Part shown: piece by piece, positions 40,017 to 49,134 of the stretch
Position numbering within the stretch: position 1 is the stretch's first letter
Layout of the letters: each line of letters starts with the position of its first letter
From: Kitasatospora aureofaciens
Lineage (GTDB): Bacteria > Actinomycetota > Actinomycetes > Streptomycetales > Streptomycetaceae
Direction of reading: 5' to 3'
Length of the DNA: 64,000 nucleotides
Assembly: GCA_000720845.1 (NCBI GenBank)
Contig: JODU01000015.1
Span: forward strand, 186,001 to 250,000
The notes under the pieces: generated by a model
What the model was told of the DNA's origin: nothing
What the model saw: only the letters and a program-made list of their open reading frames with translations
Database searches by the model: none
Translations under genes and position numbers: made by a program

Positions 40017-43000
40017 TCAGCCGGTGTCCGATCCTCCCCCGGCATCACCGGTCGGTTTCGCGTCCGGACTGGCCTTGTCGTCCGTGGCCTTGTCACCGCT
40101 GTTCTTGTCACCGGTGTTCTCGTCGTCGCCGTTCTTGCCGCCGGCGCTCTGATCGGCCTTGGCCTGTGCGTCCTCGGCCCGCTGGAGCGCTTCCTCAAGG
40201 TCCTTCTGCGCCTCGGCGTACGCGGCAAGGTCCTTCTTCTCCAGGGCCTTCTGCCCGGCGTCGAAGGCCTTCTGCGCGTCACTCAGGGCTTCCCGGACCG
40301 TGGGGTTGGTGGACGTCGGCGGTTCCGTCGTGTCGTCGCCCTCGTCCGGTGGCTGCTCGTTCTCGGCGGCCTGGGCTCCGAAGACCTTGTTCAGCGCCGC
40401 GTCGAGCGTGTTCTCGAAGGCGGTGTTGCCCCCGTAACTCACCAGGACCTTGCGCAACAAGGGGTACTTGAGGTCGCCGCCGCGTACGTAGACGGGTTCG
40501 ACGTACAACAGCCCGCCGTCGAGCGGCACCGTCAGCAGGTTGCCGTACTCCACCTCCGAGTCGCCGCCTCTCAGCAGCCTGATGGACTCGGCGATGTCCT
40601 GTTCGGAGTTGAACTGGCTCTGCACCTGTTTGGGTCCGTCGACGGTCGTGCTCGTCGGCAGCTTCAGGATTCTGATCTTGCCGTAGTCACTGGTGCCCGC
40701 CTCGGCGTCGACCGCCATGAACGCGCTGAGGTTGTCGCGTCCGTTGGGTGTGAACGTCGTCGTCAGCGAGAACGCCTGGGCCTTCTGGTCCGGCATCTTC
40801 ATGCTCAGGTAGTACGGCGGCACCGCGTCGCCCGACTTGTTGGTCGGGTCGTCCGGCACCTGCCACACCTCGCTGCCGCTGAGGAAGGTGTTGGCGTCCT
40901 TCACGTGGTAGCGCGTGAGCAGCTCGCGCTGGACCTTGAACAGGTCCTGCGGATAGCGCAGGTGCGCCATCAGCTCCTTGGAGATCTCGCTCTTGTCCTG
41001 CACCGTGTCCGGGAACGCCTTCATCCAGGTCTTCAGGATCGGGTCCTGGGTGTCCCACTGGTAGAGCTTCACGTCACCGCTGTACGCGTCGACGGTCGCC
41101 TTCACGGAATTGCGGATGTAGTTGACCTGGTTCTGCTGGGCCACCACCGCCCGCGAGTTGTTGTTGGCGGTCAGCGAGTCCGCAGTGGTGTCGCCGAGCG
41201 TCGTACGGGAGGCGTACGGATAGCCGTTGGTCGTCGTGTAGGCGTCGACGATCCACTGGATACGGCCGTCCACCACCGCCGGATAGGCGTCGCCGTCGAT
41301 GGTCAGCCAGGGCGCGACCGCCTCGACGCGCTCCTTGGGCGTTCGGTTGTACAGGATCCGCGAGCCGTCGCCGATGGCACCGGAGTAGAGGATCTGCGGC
41401 TCGCTGAATGCGGCCGCGTACGCCGCCCGGTTGATCGGGCTGGACAGGTCGACCCCGCCGTCGCCCTTGTAGCTGAACGTCTTCTCCCCGGTGTCGTCGG
41501 AGTAGTCGATCTCCTTCTGGGGACCGCCGACGATCGAGTAGGTGGTGGTCTTCTCGCCGTAGTAGACGCGCTGCTCGTACGTGCCGAGGTCGCCCTCGGA
41601 CGGCAGGTTGGACTCGGTGAAGACCGGGCGCCCCTCGGAGTCGACCTGGGTGCCCTTCGCCGCGACCACGCCGTAGCCGTGGGTGTAGCGGAAGTGGTTG
41701 TTGATCCAGTTCTTCTTCGGGATGCCCGCCAGGTTCAGCTCGCGCAGACCGATGACCGTGTCCTGGTCCTTGCCGTCCTTGGCGTAGCGGTCGACGTCCA
41801 GGTTGGTCGGGAACGCGTAGTAGTTACGCATCTGCTGGAGCTGCTGGAACGTCGGCGAGATGATGTTGGGGTCCATGATCCGGACGGACGCGGCGGCGTC
41901 CGCGTCGTCACGGAGCTTGGTCTTGTCCTTGGTCTCGCTCTTGCCCGGGTACTCGGTGACCTGGGTGCCCTCGATGCCGTAGGCGTCGCGCGTGGCCGCG
42001 AGGTTCTTCTCGACGTACGGCGCCTCCTTGGCCTGCTCGTTGGGCTGGACCTGGAACTTCTGGACCAGCGCCGGGTACAGGCCGCCGATGAGGATCGCGG
42101 AGAGCACCATCAGGCCGAAGCCGATCACGGGCAGCTGCCAGGTGCGCCGCCACAGGGTGGCGAAGAACAGCAGGGCGCAGATGACCGCGATGCAGAACAG
42201 GATCGTCTTGGCCGGCAGGTAGGCGTTGGCGTCGACGTACCTGAGGCCCGTCCAGTTGTCGGTCGCCTTGAAGTCGCTGGACTTCACCGCGAGGCCGTAC
42301 CGGTCGAGCCAGTAGGCGACCGCCTTGAGGGCGACGAAGACGCCGATGAGCACCGAGAGGTGCCCGGTGGCCGCCGCCGTGGCGCGCGCGCCGGGGCTGG
42401 TGACGCGGAGCCCGCCGTACAGGTAGTGGGTGAGCGCGGCGGCGATCACGGAGATGATCACGGCTGCGAAGCCGAAGCCCAGCAGGAACCGGTACCAGGG
42501 CAGGTCGAAGGCGTAGAAGGAGACGTCCAGCTTGAACTGGGGGTCCTTCTGCCCGAAGGGCACGCCGTTGACCCACATCAGCCAGGTCCGCCACTGGCCG
42601 GACGCCGAGGCGCCGGCGATCAGGCCGACCAGGGCGGTGATGCCGAGCAGCAGCCACTTCTTGTACGGGGCGATGCCCATCCGGTACCGGTCGAGGTTCT
42701 GCTGCTCCATCGACATGGCGCTCAGCGGCGGGCGCAGGCGGTGGGCCAACCAGATGTTGAACCCGACGGCGAGCGCCATCAGCAGGCCGAAGACGAAGAA
42801 GAGCCCGATCTTGGTCCACAGGGTCGTCGTGAACACCGACGAGTAGTGGACCGACCGGTACCAGAGCCAGTCCGTCCAGAATCCCGCGAACATGGTGAAC
42901 GCCATGGCGAGCACGGCCAGGACACCAAGTGTCAGCAGCAGGGTTCGGACACGCCGGGACGGGCGGCCCACTCTGATCCGCGGCCCCGTCGGGGGGCCTC

Positions 43001-43028
43001 CGCCGCGGTCCGGCATCTGGAAAGCCAA
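40017..43028 (-). CDS. UPF0182 large membrane protein
   Basis: About 1,003 residues. Seven membrane spans occupy the first 340 residues (e.g. TLLLTLGVLAVLAMAFTMFAG). A large extracytoplasmic domain follows (about 350-930, with FRYTHGYGVVAAKG and LPWYRFLLG in the preceding part). The acidic, coiled tail (AQKALEKKDLAAYAEAQKDLEEALQRAEDAQ) ends in a low-complexity Gly/Asp/Lys stretch. Function unknown. A TTG start at 43028 was chosen since GAGGTG lies six bases before it and it gives LAFQMPDRGGG; the ATG at 43016 has a poor ribosome site. An ortholog sits by the PDZ protease gene in M. tuberculosis too. Confidence 0.9.
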   Translation of the reverse strand: MAFQMPDRGGGPPTGPRIRVGRPSRRVRTLLLTLGVLAVLAMAFTMFAGFWTDWLWYRSVHYSSVFTTTLWTKIGLFFVFGLLMALAVGFNIWLAHRLRPPLSAMSMEQQNLDRYRMGIAPYKKWLLLGITALVGLIAGASASGQWRTWLMWVNGVPFGQKDPQFKLDVSFYAFDLPWYRFLLGFGFAAVIISVIAAALTHYLYGGLRVTSPGARATAAATGHLSVLIGVFVALKAVAYWLDRYGLAVKSSDFKATDNWTGLRYVDANAYLPAKTILFCIAVICALLFFATLWRRTWQLPVIGFGLMVLSAILIGGLYPALVQKFQVQPNEQAKEAPYVEKNLAATRDAYGIEGTQVTEYPGKSETKDKTKLRDDADAAASVRIMDPNIISPTFQQLQQMRNYYAFPTNLDVDRYAKDGKDQDTVIGLRELNLAGIPKKNWINNHFRYTHGYGVVAAKGTQVDSEGRPVFTESNLPSEGDLGTYEQRVYYGEKTTTYSIVGGPQKEIDYSDDTGEKTFSYKGDGGVDLSSPINRAAYAAAFSEPQILYSGAIGDGSRILYNRTPKERVEAVAPWLTIDGDAYPAVVDGRIQWIVDAYTTTNGYPYASRTTLGDTTADSLTANNNSRAVVAQQNQVNYIRNSVKATVDAYSGDVKLYQWDTQDPILKTWMKAFPDTVQDKSEISKELMAHLRYPQDLFKVQRELLTRYHVKDANTFLSGSEVWQVPDDPTNKSGDAVPPYYLSMKMPDQKAQAFSLTTTFTPNGRDNLSAFMAVDAEAGTSDYGKIRILKLPTSTTVDGPKQVQSQFNSEQDIAESIRLLRGGDSEVEYGNLLTVPLDGGLLYVEPVYVRGGDLKYPLLRKVLVSYGGNTAFENTLDAALNKVFGAQAAENEQPPDEGDDTTEPPTSTNPTVREALSDAQKAFDAGQKALEKKDLAAYAEAQKDLEEALQRAEDAQAKADQSAGGKNGDDENTGDKNSGDKATDDKASPDAKPTGDAGGGSDTG

Positions 43029-43180
43029 GGTGCGCACCTCGAAGTTCGCTGTTGATCCGTCAGGCCCTCGGGTTCGCGGGCCCCCCGTGCGCCCCCGTGA
43101 TCGCGGGCACACACTTATGCAACTTACTCATCGTTTACTCGGTTCCCGATTCGGGCCATGAACAAGGCAGGATTGTGACC

Positions 43181-43723
43181 ATGTCCAACACCCCCATGGC
43201 AGCGAGCCCCCTCACCCGGGCCGTACTCGAGATCGACGAGTACGTCTCCGGCCTCGGCTGGGACCAGCCCGCACGCCTCTTCGCACTTGTCGACACCGCA
43301 CGGCTGAAGGCCGACCAGCCCTCCCTCGCGGACCGGCTCGGTCTGCAGGACGAGCCGGAGACCTCCGGCCTGACCCCGATCGAGCAGGACGAGATTCCAA
43401 CGGACCAGGCGCTCGACGAGTTCCTGGGCACCATCGCCTGGCCCGACGCCGTGGCCGGCTGCGCACTCGTCGTGGAGCGCCTGATGCTGCCGCCCTCGGC
43501 CGAGGCACAGGTGCCCTCGGGTCTCAACGAGGCGAAGCTCGCGCAGTGGGTGGCGGAGCACCCGGACCGGCAGGAGGTCCGCATGACGGTCGGCGTCCTG
43601 CGCGACGGCGCCCGCGACTCGGCCCTGCGGCTGCGGGAGAAGGACACGGCCACGGAGGTCCTCACGGGCTCCGACCTGGTGCCGGGTCTGGCCGAGGCGC
43701 TGACGGCGACCTTCGAGGAGTAG
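43181..43723 (+). CDS. PPA1309-family conserved protein
   Basis: A 180-residue acidic soluble protein of an actinobacterial family with no known role. Recognisable parts are AVLEIDEYVSGLGWDQPARLFALVDTARL and the ending VLTGSDLVPGLAEALTATF. No membrane span or metal motif. It is divergent from the UPF0182 gene (152 bases between) and convergent with the PDZ protease gene; this trio is stable in Streptomyces. ATG follows a weak purine-rich site. Confidence 0.8.
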   Translation: MSNTPMAASPLTRAVLEIDEYVSGLGWDQPARLFALVDTARLKADQPSLADRLGLQDEPETSGLTPIEQDEIPTDQALDEFLGTIAWPDAVAGCALVVERLMLPPSAEAQVPSGLNEAKLAQWVAEHPDRQEVRMTVGVLRDGARDSALRLREKDTATEVLTGSDLVPGLAEALTATFEE

Positions 43724-43764
43724 CCCCACCGGACGCCGGCCGCCGGCGCGGCTGCGCGGGCGGG

Positions 43765-44859
43765 TCAGCCCTGCGTGCACTTCGGCAGGTCGGCGGTCTT
43801 TCCGGAACGGATGTCCTTCAGCGCGCCGAGGGCGTCGTCGATGGTGTCGACCTTCACCAGGGTGAGCCCGTCGGGGGTGTCCGCGGCGGCCGCCGCGCAG
43901 TTGTCCGCGGGCGTCAGGAAGTACTGGGCGCCCTTGTCGTGCGCGCCGATCGTCTTCATGCCGATGCCGCCGATCGGGCCGACCTTGCCGTTGTCGTCGA
44001 TCGTCCCGGTGCCGGCGACGAACTTGCCGCCGGTGAGGTCGCCGGGGGTCAGCTTGTCGTAGATGCCGAGGGCGAACATCAGACCGGCGCTCGGGCCGCC
44101 GACGTCGGCCAGCTTGATGTCGATGTCGAACGGGAACGTGTGGTCGGTTCCGGCGGAGATCCCGACGACGGCACGCTTCTCGCCGGCGTCGTCGGAGGTC
44201 TCGGTGGTGATCGTGACCTTCCGCGTCTTCGTCGCCGTCCGGCGCTCCTTCTCCGCGGCGGCCTGCTCCTTGGCGGGCACGATCGTGAAGACGGCGTCCT
44301 CGCCCGGCTCGTGCTTGGTCACCAGCTTGGCGACGTCCGTGGGCTTCTTGACGGTCGTGCCGTCCACGGCCTTGATCACGTCACCGGCGTGCAGCCTGCC
44401 CTCGGACGGGGAGTCCTTGACGACCGTGGAGACGACCACCCAGGACTTCACCGGGATGTCGAGCGCCTTCAGGGCGGCCACCTTCGCGGTCTCCTGGGAC
44501 TGGCTGAACTCCTCCGCGTTCTCCTGGGTGGCCTCTTCCTCGGTCTTGCCGTCCGGGTAGAGCGTGTCGTGCGGCACCACGCTGTTGTCGTGCGCCAGCC
44601 AGCCGTAGACGGCCTCCACGAGGTTCATCTTGTACTCGGCGCTGGTGACCCGGACGGTGGTCATGTTCAGATGCCCGCTCGCCTCGTAGGTCTTGTGACC
44701 GGAGATCTGGAGCACCGGCTCACCGTCGTGGTCCCCCAGGGTGTTCACCGTCGGCCCGGGTGACATCTCCGAGTACGGCACGGGGATGAACACACCCGCG
44801 CACAGGAGCGCGATCAGCATCAGGGTGGAGGCGAGCATCGTCGCGGTGCGGCGTGGCAT
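43765..44859 (-). CDS. PDZ-domain Lon-type (S16) secreted protease
   Basis: A 364-residue protein of the YlbL/SdrC type. An N-terminal membrane anchor (LASTLMLIALLCAGVFI) is followed by a PDZ domain (about 135-205, SPSEGRLHAGDVIKAVDGT) and a Lon protease domain. The catalytic Ser lies in GGPSAGLMFALG near residue 257 and the Lys in GIGMKTIGA near 302. It works outside the membrane. Two cysteines near the C terminus (DNCAAA and PKCTQG) could form a disulfide. A PDZ protease of this kind also flanks UPF0182 in mycobacteria. Confidence 0.9.
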   Translation of the reverse strand: MPRRTATMLASTLMLIALLCAGVFIPVPYSEMSPGPTVNTLGDHDGEPVLQISGHKTYEASGHLNMTTVRVTSAEYKMNLVEAVYGWLAHDNSVVPHDTLYPDGKTEEEATQENAEEFSQSQETAKVAALKALDIPVKSWVVVSTVVKDSPSEGRLHAGDVIKAVDGTTVKKPTDVAKLVTKHEPGEDAVFTIVPAKEQAAAEKERRTATKTRKVTITTETSDDAGEKRAVVGISAGTDHTFPFDIDIKLADVGGPSAGLMFALGIYDKLTPGDLTGGKFVAGTGTIDDNGKVGPIGGIGMKTIGAHDKGAQYFLTPADNCAAAAADTPDGLTLVKVDTIDDALGALKDIRSGKTADLPKCTQG

Positions 44860-44923
44860 GGCACGACAGTACGGGACGCGGCTGTCGGAACACCGTCAGG
44901 GCGGGGGCCCTTCAGGCGTCCGT

Positions 44924-45088
44924 TCAGGCACCAGTGCGGGGCTTCTCCATGGCCTCACGGAACCGGGCGTACCCGTCCAGTTCGGGACCGTCGCTCCGTG
45001 CCTTGCGGGTCCGGTTGGCCCAACTGCCCCACAGGCCCGCACCGACAGCGGCCACCAGCGGAATGAGCAACCAGGCAAGCGCTGCCAT
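44924..45088 (-). CDS. 54-residue single-span membrane protein
   Basis: A small gene easily missed for its length. One membrane helix (LAWLLIPLVAAVGAGLWGSW) is followed by NRTRKAR and a soluble end GYARFREAMEKPRTGA. The ATG at 45088 has a very good ribosome site (GGGAGG, seven bases). Codon use is strongly GC in third position. Function unknown. It lies 64 bases upstream of the PDZ protease gene on the same strand and may be cotranscribed with it. Confidence 0.8.
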   Translation of the reverse strand: MAALAWLLIPLVAAVGAGLWGSWANRTRKARSDGPELDGYARFREAMEKPRTGA

Positions 45089-45229
45089 GCCGACCTCCCA
45101 ACCCCATGAGCGTCCGCGACTGACTGATCAGCAGATTAACCATTCGCAGTGACAACGCTCACGCCGGGGGGCGGGTTACGCAACCGGAGCCACGGGCGCG
45201 ACGCCGCGTCCGCCACCAGGGCGAAGGCG

Positions 45230-45688
45230 TTAGGCGCCCACCCATTCCTCGGTGCCGTCGGAGAACGTCTGGTGCTTCCAGATGGGCACCTCGTGCTTCA
45301 GGTCGTCGATCAGCTTCCGGCAGGCGTCGAAGGCCTCGCCCCGGTGCGGGCAGGACACGGCGACGACCACCGCGAGGTCCCCGACCTCCAGGTCCCCCAC
45401 ACGGTGCAGCGCCGCGAGCGCCCGTACGGGGTACTCCGCGACGACCTTCTCGGCGATCCGCCGCATCTCGGCCTCGGCGCTCGGGTGGCACGAGTACCCG
45501 AGCCGGTCGACGTCGGTGCCCCCGTCGTGGTTGCGCACGGTCCCCACGAACAGCGCGGTACCGCCCGACGCGTCGTCCCCGACCGCGCGGAAGACCTCGT
45601 CCACGGACAGGGGCGTCTCGCGGATGCCGATCAGCTTGACGGGGTCCGCTGCGGCCAGCTCACCGGGGTGGTCGTTCGTGGTTGCCAT
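45230..45688 (-). CDS. moaE: Molybdopterin synthase large subunit MoaE
   Basis: A 152-residue protein that, with MoaD, inserts sulfur into the molybdopterin precursor. Motifs: FVGTVRNHDGG, VGDLEVGDLAVVVAVSCPHRGEAFDACR and the ending IWKHQTFSDGTEEWVG, where the Lys of the WKHQ stretch is catalytic. No MoaD is nearby. The ATG lies at the first Met before the family core. Confidence 0.93.
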   Translation of the reverse strand: MATTNDHPGELAAADPVKLIGIRETPLSVDEVFRAVGDDASGGTALFVGTVRNHDGGTDVDRLGYSCHPSAEAEMRRIAEKVVAEYPVRALAALHRVGDLEVGDLAVVVAVSCPHRGEAFDACRKLIDDLKHEVPIWKHQTFSDGTEEWVGA

Positions 45689-45797
45689 ACGCCCATCGTG
45701 CCCCACGGCACGGACAGCGCGGAATAGCGTGATCGCCCGGCACGCGCGCGTGGGGCGTTGGAGTCTCCTACGGAGACCGCCGGCCTACCGGTGCCCC

Positions 45798-46916
45798 TCA
45801 GATGCGGCGCCGGGCCTTGCGCGCGCGACGCACCACCGCGGCCGCGCCCAGCAGCGCCACCGTCGCGCCCGCGGCCCCCGCCGCCGTCGCGTCCTTGCGC
45901 CCCAGGCGCCGGCCGGCGACCGTGTGCCGCCCCGAGACCTCCTCCAGCAGCTCCGCCAGGACTTCCTCGTTCGTGTGCTTGGGACGCCATCCGGCATCGT
46001 GCAGGCGGCTGCCGCTCACGACCCAGGGGTACATCGTGTACGCCAGGTCCCCCGCGGGGGAGGGCGTCAGTCCGATCCGGTGCAGCCGGGCCGCCGCGCC
46101 GAGCGCGACCGCGGAGGGCAGCTCCATGCGCCGGATGCCGCTGAGCTCCTCGACCTCCTCCTGCTCCAGCCAGCCGTCGCACCCGACGGCAAGCTCACCG
46201 TCGGCCTTCTCCAGGACGGCGTACTCCAGGGCGCTGCACAGGTCGTCGACGTGGCAGAACTGCCAGGCGGGCCGCGAGCCTGCCACGACCAGCAGCCGGG
46301 GCGACTCGAAGTACCTGGTCAGCGCGGTGTCCATGCCCCCGACCAGCACGGCGGGCCGCACCACGGTCACGTTCAGGCCGGGATGCGCCCGGGGGGCGCG
46401 CCGGGCGAGCCGCTCGATCTCCAGCAGGTCCCCGACGCCCGTGGCCTCGGCCGTGGCGCGCAGCTCGGCGTCCTCGGACAGCGGCAGCTCATTGTCCGGG
46501 AGGGCGCCGTAGACCATCGCGGAGGTGCACAGCACCACCCGGTGCACGCCGGCCGCCGCCGCGGCGGTCAGCACGGTCTGCGTCCCCCGGACGTTGTAAG
46601 CCGTACGCGCGGCCGCGTCGGTCTCCAGGTCGAGATCGAGCGCCAGGTGCACCACGACGTCCGCACCACGCAGTTTCTCGGCGATGGCCGGGTCCCGTAC
46701 GTCCAGGATCTGCCACTGCGCCGCCTCGCACTCCCCGCGCCGTTCGTCGATGGCCACGACCTGTCTGACCTCGTCGGACGCGGCGAGCCGCGCGGTGAGC
46801 AGGGCCCCGACCCCGGACGCGGCACCGGTGACCGCGACGACGGGTCCGCGCGCGGGGCGGGCGGAACTGGTTGACTGGTTTCGCGCTGCGCGAACCTGCG
46901 GATCTGGGGAACTCAC
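45798..46916 (-). CDS. NAD-dependent epimerase/dehydratase with C-terminal anchor
   Basis: A 372-residue extended SDR. The nucleotide motif is VTGAASGVGA (about residues 28-37; GxxGxxG) followed by DERRGE; YGALPDNELPLSE and the WQFCHVDDL stretch are typical of atypical or complex-type epimerases. The usual YxxxK reads differently: the Ser-Ala-Met-Val-Tyr stretch keeps Tyr, but the Lys is not in place, so catalysis is uncertain. The last 35 residues form a membrane helix (AAGAAGATVALLGAAAVV) and a basic end. GTG start with a moderate ribosome site. Substrate unknown. Confidence 0.8.
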   Translation of the reverse strand: MSSPDPQVRAARNQSTSSARPARGPVVAVTGAASGVGALLTARLAASDEVRQVVAIDERRGECEAAQWQILDVRDPAIAEKLRGADVVVHLALDLDLETDAAARTAYNVRGTQTVLTAAAAAGVHRVVLCTSAMVYGALPDNELPLSEDAELRATAEATGVGDLLEIERLARRAPRAHPGLNVTVVRPAVLVGGMDTALTRYFESPRLLVVAGSRPAWQFCHVDDLCSALEYAVLEKADGELAVGCDGWLEQEEVEELSGIRRMELPSAVALGAAARLHRIGLTPSPAGDLAYTMYPWVVSGSRLHDAGWRPKHTNEEVLAELLEEVSGRHTVAGRRLGRKDATAAGAAGATVALLGAAAVVRRARKARRRI

Positions 46917-47108
46917 CGGGCGTCTCCAGAGGTTGTCTTCAGTACGAGCGCTAGCGACGCGTGCGTACCAGGTGGCATCCATCCTGCCGCAGGCCGTCAG
47001 TCGGCGAAGCACCGAGGCCCGAACGGCTTCGGGTGTCTACGCTGGGTGGTGAAGTCGGGCAGCCGTGCCGCCGGAAAGAACCGGCGGCCTTACCAGCCGA
47101 GGAACCCC

Positions 47109-48563
47109 GTGAGTGACACCCCATTCGGATTCGGCCTTCCGCCGGAGGAGCCGGACGACGGCGACGAAGGCAAGAAGAAGGACCAGCAGAGCGGCGGGGG
47201 GCAGGGACCGGCCAACCCGTTCGGTTTCGGGATGTCCGGAGCCGGAGGCCTGGGCGGCCCCGGCGCGGACAACCCGTTCGCTGCCATGTTCGGTTCCATG
47301 AACCCCAACGACCTGGGCGCCGCGTTCCAGCAGCTGGGCCAGATGCTCTCCTACGAGGGCGGCCCGGTGAACTGGGACATGGCCAAGCAGATCGCCCGCC
47401 AGACGGTCTCCCAGGGCACCCCTGACGGCCGCAAGGACGCCAGCGTCGGTCCCGCCGAGCGCAATGCCGTGCAGGAGGCCGTGCGCCTGGCCGACCTGTG
47501 GCTGGACGACGCGACGGCCCTGCCGTCGGGCGCGGGCACCGCCGTGGCCTGGAGCCGCGCGGAGTGGGTCGAGGCGACCCTGCCCGCCTGGCGCGAGCTG
47601 GTCGACCCGGTCGCCGAGCGCGTCGGCAACGCCATGGGCGACGTCCTGCCGGAGGAGATGCAGGCCATGGCCGGCCCGCTGATCGGCATGATGCGGTCCA
47701 TGGGCGGCGCGATGTTCGGCACGCAGATCGGGCAGGCCGTCGGCGTGCTCGCCGGCGAGGTCGTCGGCTCGACCGACGTGGGCCTGCCGCTCGGCCCGGC
47801 CGGCAAGGCCGCGCTGCTCCCCGGCAACATCGAGTCGTTCGGCAAGGACCTCGGCGTGCCGCAGGAGGAGGTGCGGCTGTACCTGGCCCTGCGCGAGGCC
47901 GCCCACCAGCGCCTCTTCGCGCACGTGCCCTGGCTGCGCTCGCACCTGTTCGGCGCCGTCGAGGGCTACGCCCGTGGCATCAAGGTCGACACCGCCAAGC
48001 TGGAGGACGTGGTCGGCCAGTTCGACCCGCAGAACCCCGAGCAGTTGCAGGAGGCTCTCCAGCAGGGCATGTTCCAGCCGGAGGACACCCCGGAGCAGAA
48101 GGCGGCCCTGGCCCGTCTGGAGACGGCCCTGGCGCTCGTCGAGGGCTGGGTGGACGCGGTGGTGCACACCGCCGCCAAGCCGCGCCTGTCCTCCGCCGAC
48201 GCGCTGCGCGAGACGCTGCGCCGCCGTCGCGCCTCGGGCGGTCCCGCGGAGCAGACGTTCGCGACGCTGATCGGCCTGGAGCTGCGTCCGCGCCGACTGC
48301 GCGACGCCTCCCGGCTGTGGGCGTCCCTGACGGACGCGCGCGGTGTCGACGGCCGGGACGGCCTGTGGGCCCACCCGGACATGCTGCCGACCGCTACCGA
48401 CCTGGACGACCCGGACGGCTTCGTGCACCGCGAGCAGCTGGACTTCTCCGAGCTGGACAAGATGCTCGGCGAGGCGGCGGGCAAGCCGGACCTGAAGAAG
48501 AAGGACCAGGGCGAGAGCCGGGACGACGGCCGGGACGAGACCAAGGGCGACGACGGCGAGTGA
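47109..48563 (+). CDS. DUF2342-family zinc-dependent metalloprotease
   Basis: A 484-residue protein of an actinobacterial family (ortholog of Rv3195). An acidic, glycine-rich N terminus (about 1-85) is followed by the conserved core with the motif ALREAAHQRLFAHVPWL near residue 263, where E-x3-H stands for the expected zinc helix, and ALVEGWVDAVV further on. Proteolysis is a family annotation; no activity is known to me. GTG start with GAGGAA five bases upstream. The Nudix gene follows with overlapping stop and start (GTGA). Confidence 0.82.
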   Translation: MSDTPFGFGLPPEEPDDGDEGKKKDQQSGGGQGPANPFGFGMSGAGGLGGPGADNPFAAMFGSMNPNDLGAAFQQLGQMLSYEGGPVNWDMAKQIARQTVSQGTPDGRKDASVGPAERNAVQEAVRLADLWLDDATALPSGAGTAVAWSRAEWVEATLPAWRELVDPVAERVGNAMGDVLPEEMQAMAGPLIGMMRSMGGAMFGTQIGQAVGVLAGEVVGSTDVGLPLGPAGKAALLPGNIESFGKDLGVPQEEVRLYLALREAAHQRLFAHVPWLRSHLFGAVEGYARGIKVDTAKLEDVVGQFDPQNPEQLQEALQQGMFQPEDTPEQKAALARLETALALVEGWVDAVVHTAAKPRLSSADALRETLRRRRASGGPAEQTFATLIGLELRPRRLRDASRLWASLTDARGVDGRDGLWAHPDMLPTATDLDDPDGFVHREQLDFSELDKMLGEAAGKPDLKKKDQGESRDDGRDETKGDDGE

Positions 48564-49075
48564 GCCTCCACGACGACGCGGTCCTGGTCCTGAAGGCGTA
48601 CGAGGGCCAGGACGAGCTGCGTCAGGTCTACCTGGACCATCTCGCGACACATCCCGACGGGATGTGGAAGGCCTGCGCCGACGGGCACGTCACGGCGAGC
48701 GCCATGGTGATCGACCCCTCGCGCGAGCGGGTTCTGCTGACCCTGCACAAGAAGCTGCGCATGTGGCTGCAGATGGGCGGTCACTGCGAACCGGCCGACG
48801 AGACGCTGGCCCGGGCGGCCCTGCGCGAGGGCACGGAGGAGTCGGGCATCGCCGGACTGACCCTGCTGTCCGGCGGCCCCGTGCGGCTGGACCGCCACCA
48901 CACACCCTGTGCCTGGCACCTGGACGTCCAGTACGCGGCCGTGGCTCCCGAGGGGGCCGTGGAGGCGATCAGCGACGAGTCCCTCGACCTGCGTTGGTTC
49001 CCGTACACCGAGGTCGCGGACGTGGCCGACGAGTCGGTCGTGCGCCTGCTGGAGGCGACCCGCGCGCGCCTGTGA
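48560..49075 (+). CDS. Nudix hydrolase
   Basis: A 171-residue Nudix protein. The Nudix box is complete: GGHCEPADETLARAALREGTEESGI (GX5EX7REUXEEXGU) around residues 75-98. An N-terminal helical part of about 45 residues precedes the fold. Translationally coupled to the metalloprotease gene. Substrate unknown. Confidence 0.88.
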   Translation: MSLHDDAVLVLKAYEGQDELRQVYLDHLATHPDGMWKACADGHVTASAMVIDPSRERVLLTLHKKLRMWLQMGGHCEPADETLARAALREGTEESGIAGLTLLSGGPVRLDRHHTPCAWHLDVQYAAVAPEGAVEAISDESLDLRWFPYTEVADVADESVVRLLEATRARL

Positions 49076-49076
49076 C

Positions 49077-49114
49077 CGGTAAGGGGTGACCGCCCTGGCG
49101 ATCACCCCTTACCG
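49077..49114. terminator. Bidirectional terminator
   Basis: A perfect 13-pair hairpin (CGGTAAGGGGTGA and its complement, 12-base loop) between the convergent Nudix and AIM24 genes. Confidence 0.85.
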
Positions 49115-49134
49115 AACTGCGGCCGTGCGGGCGC

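Noticed and set aside
39969..43055. 1,028-codon plus-strand ORF antisense to the UPF0182 gene
   Set aside because: Composition is Val/Gly/Arg/Asp-rich without fold; the UPF0182 reading on the other strand is a recognised family.
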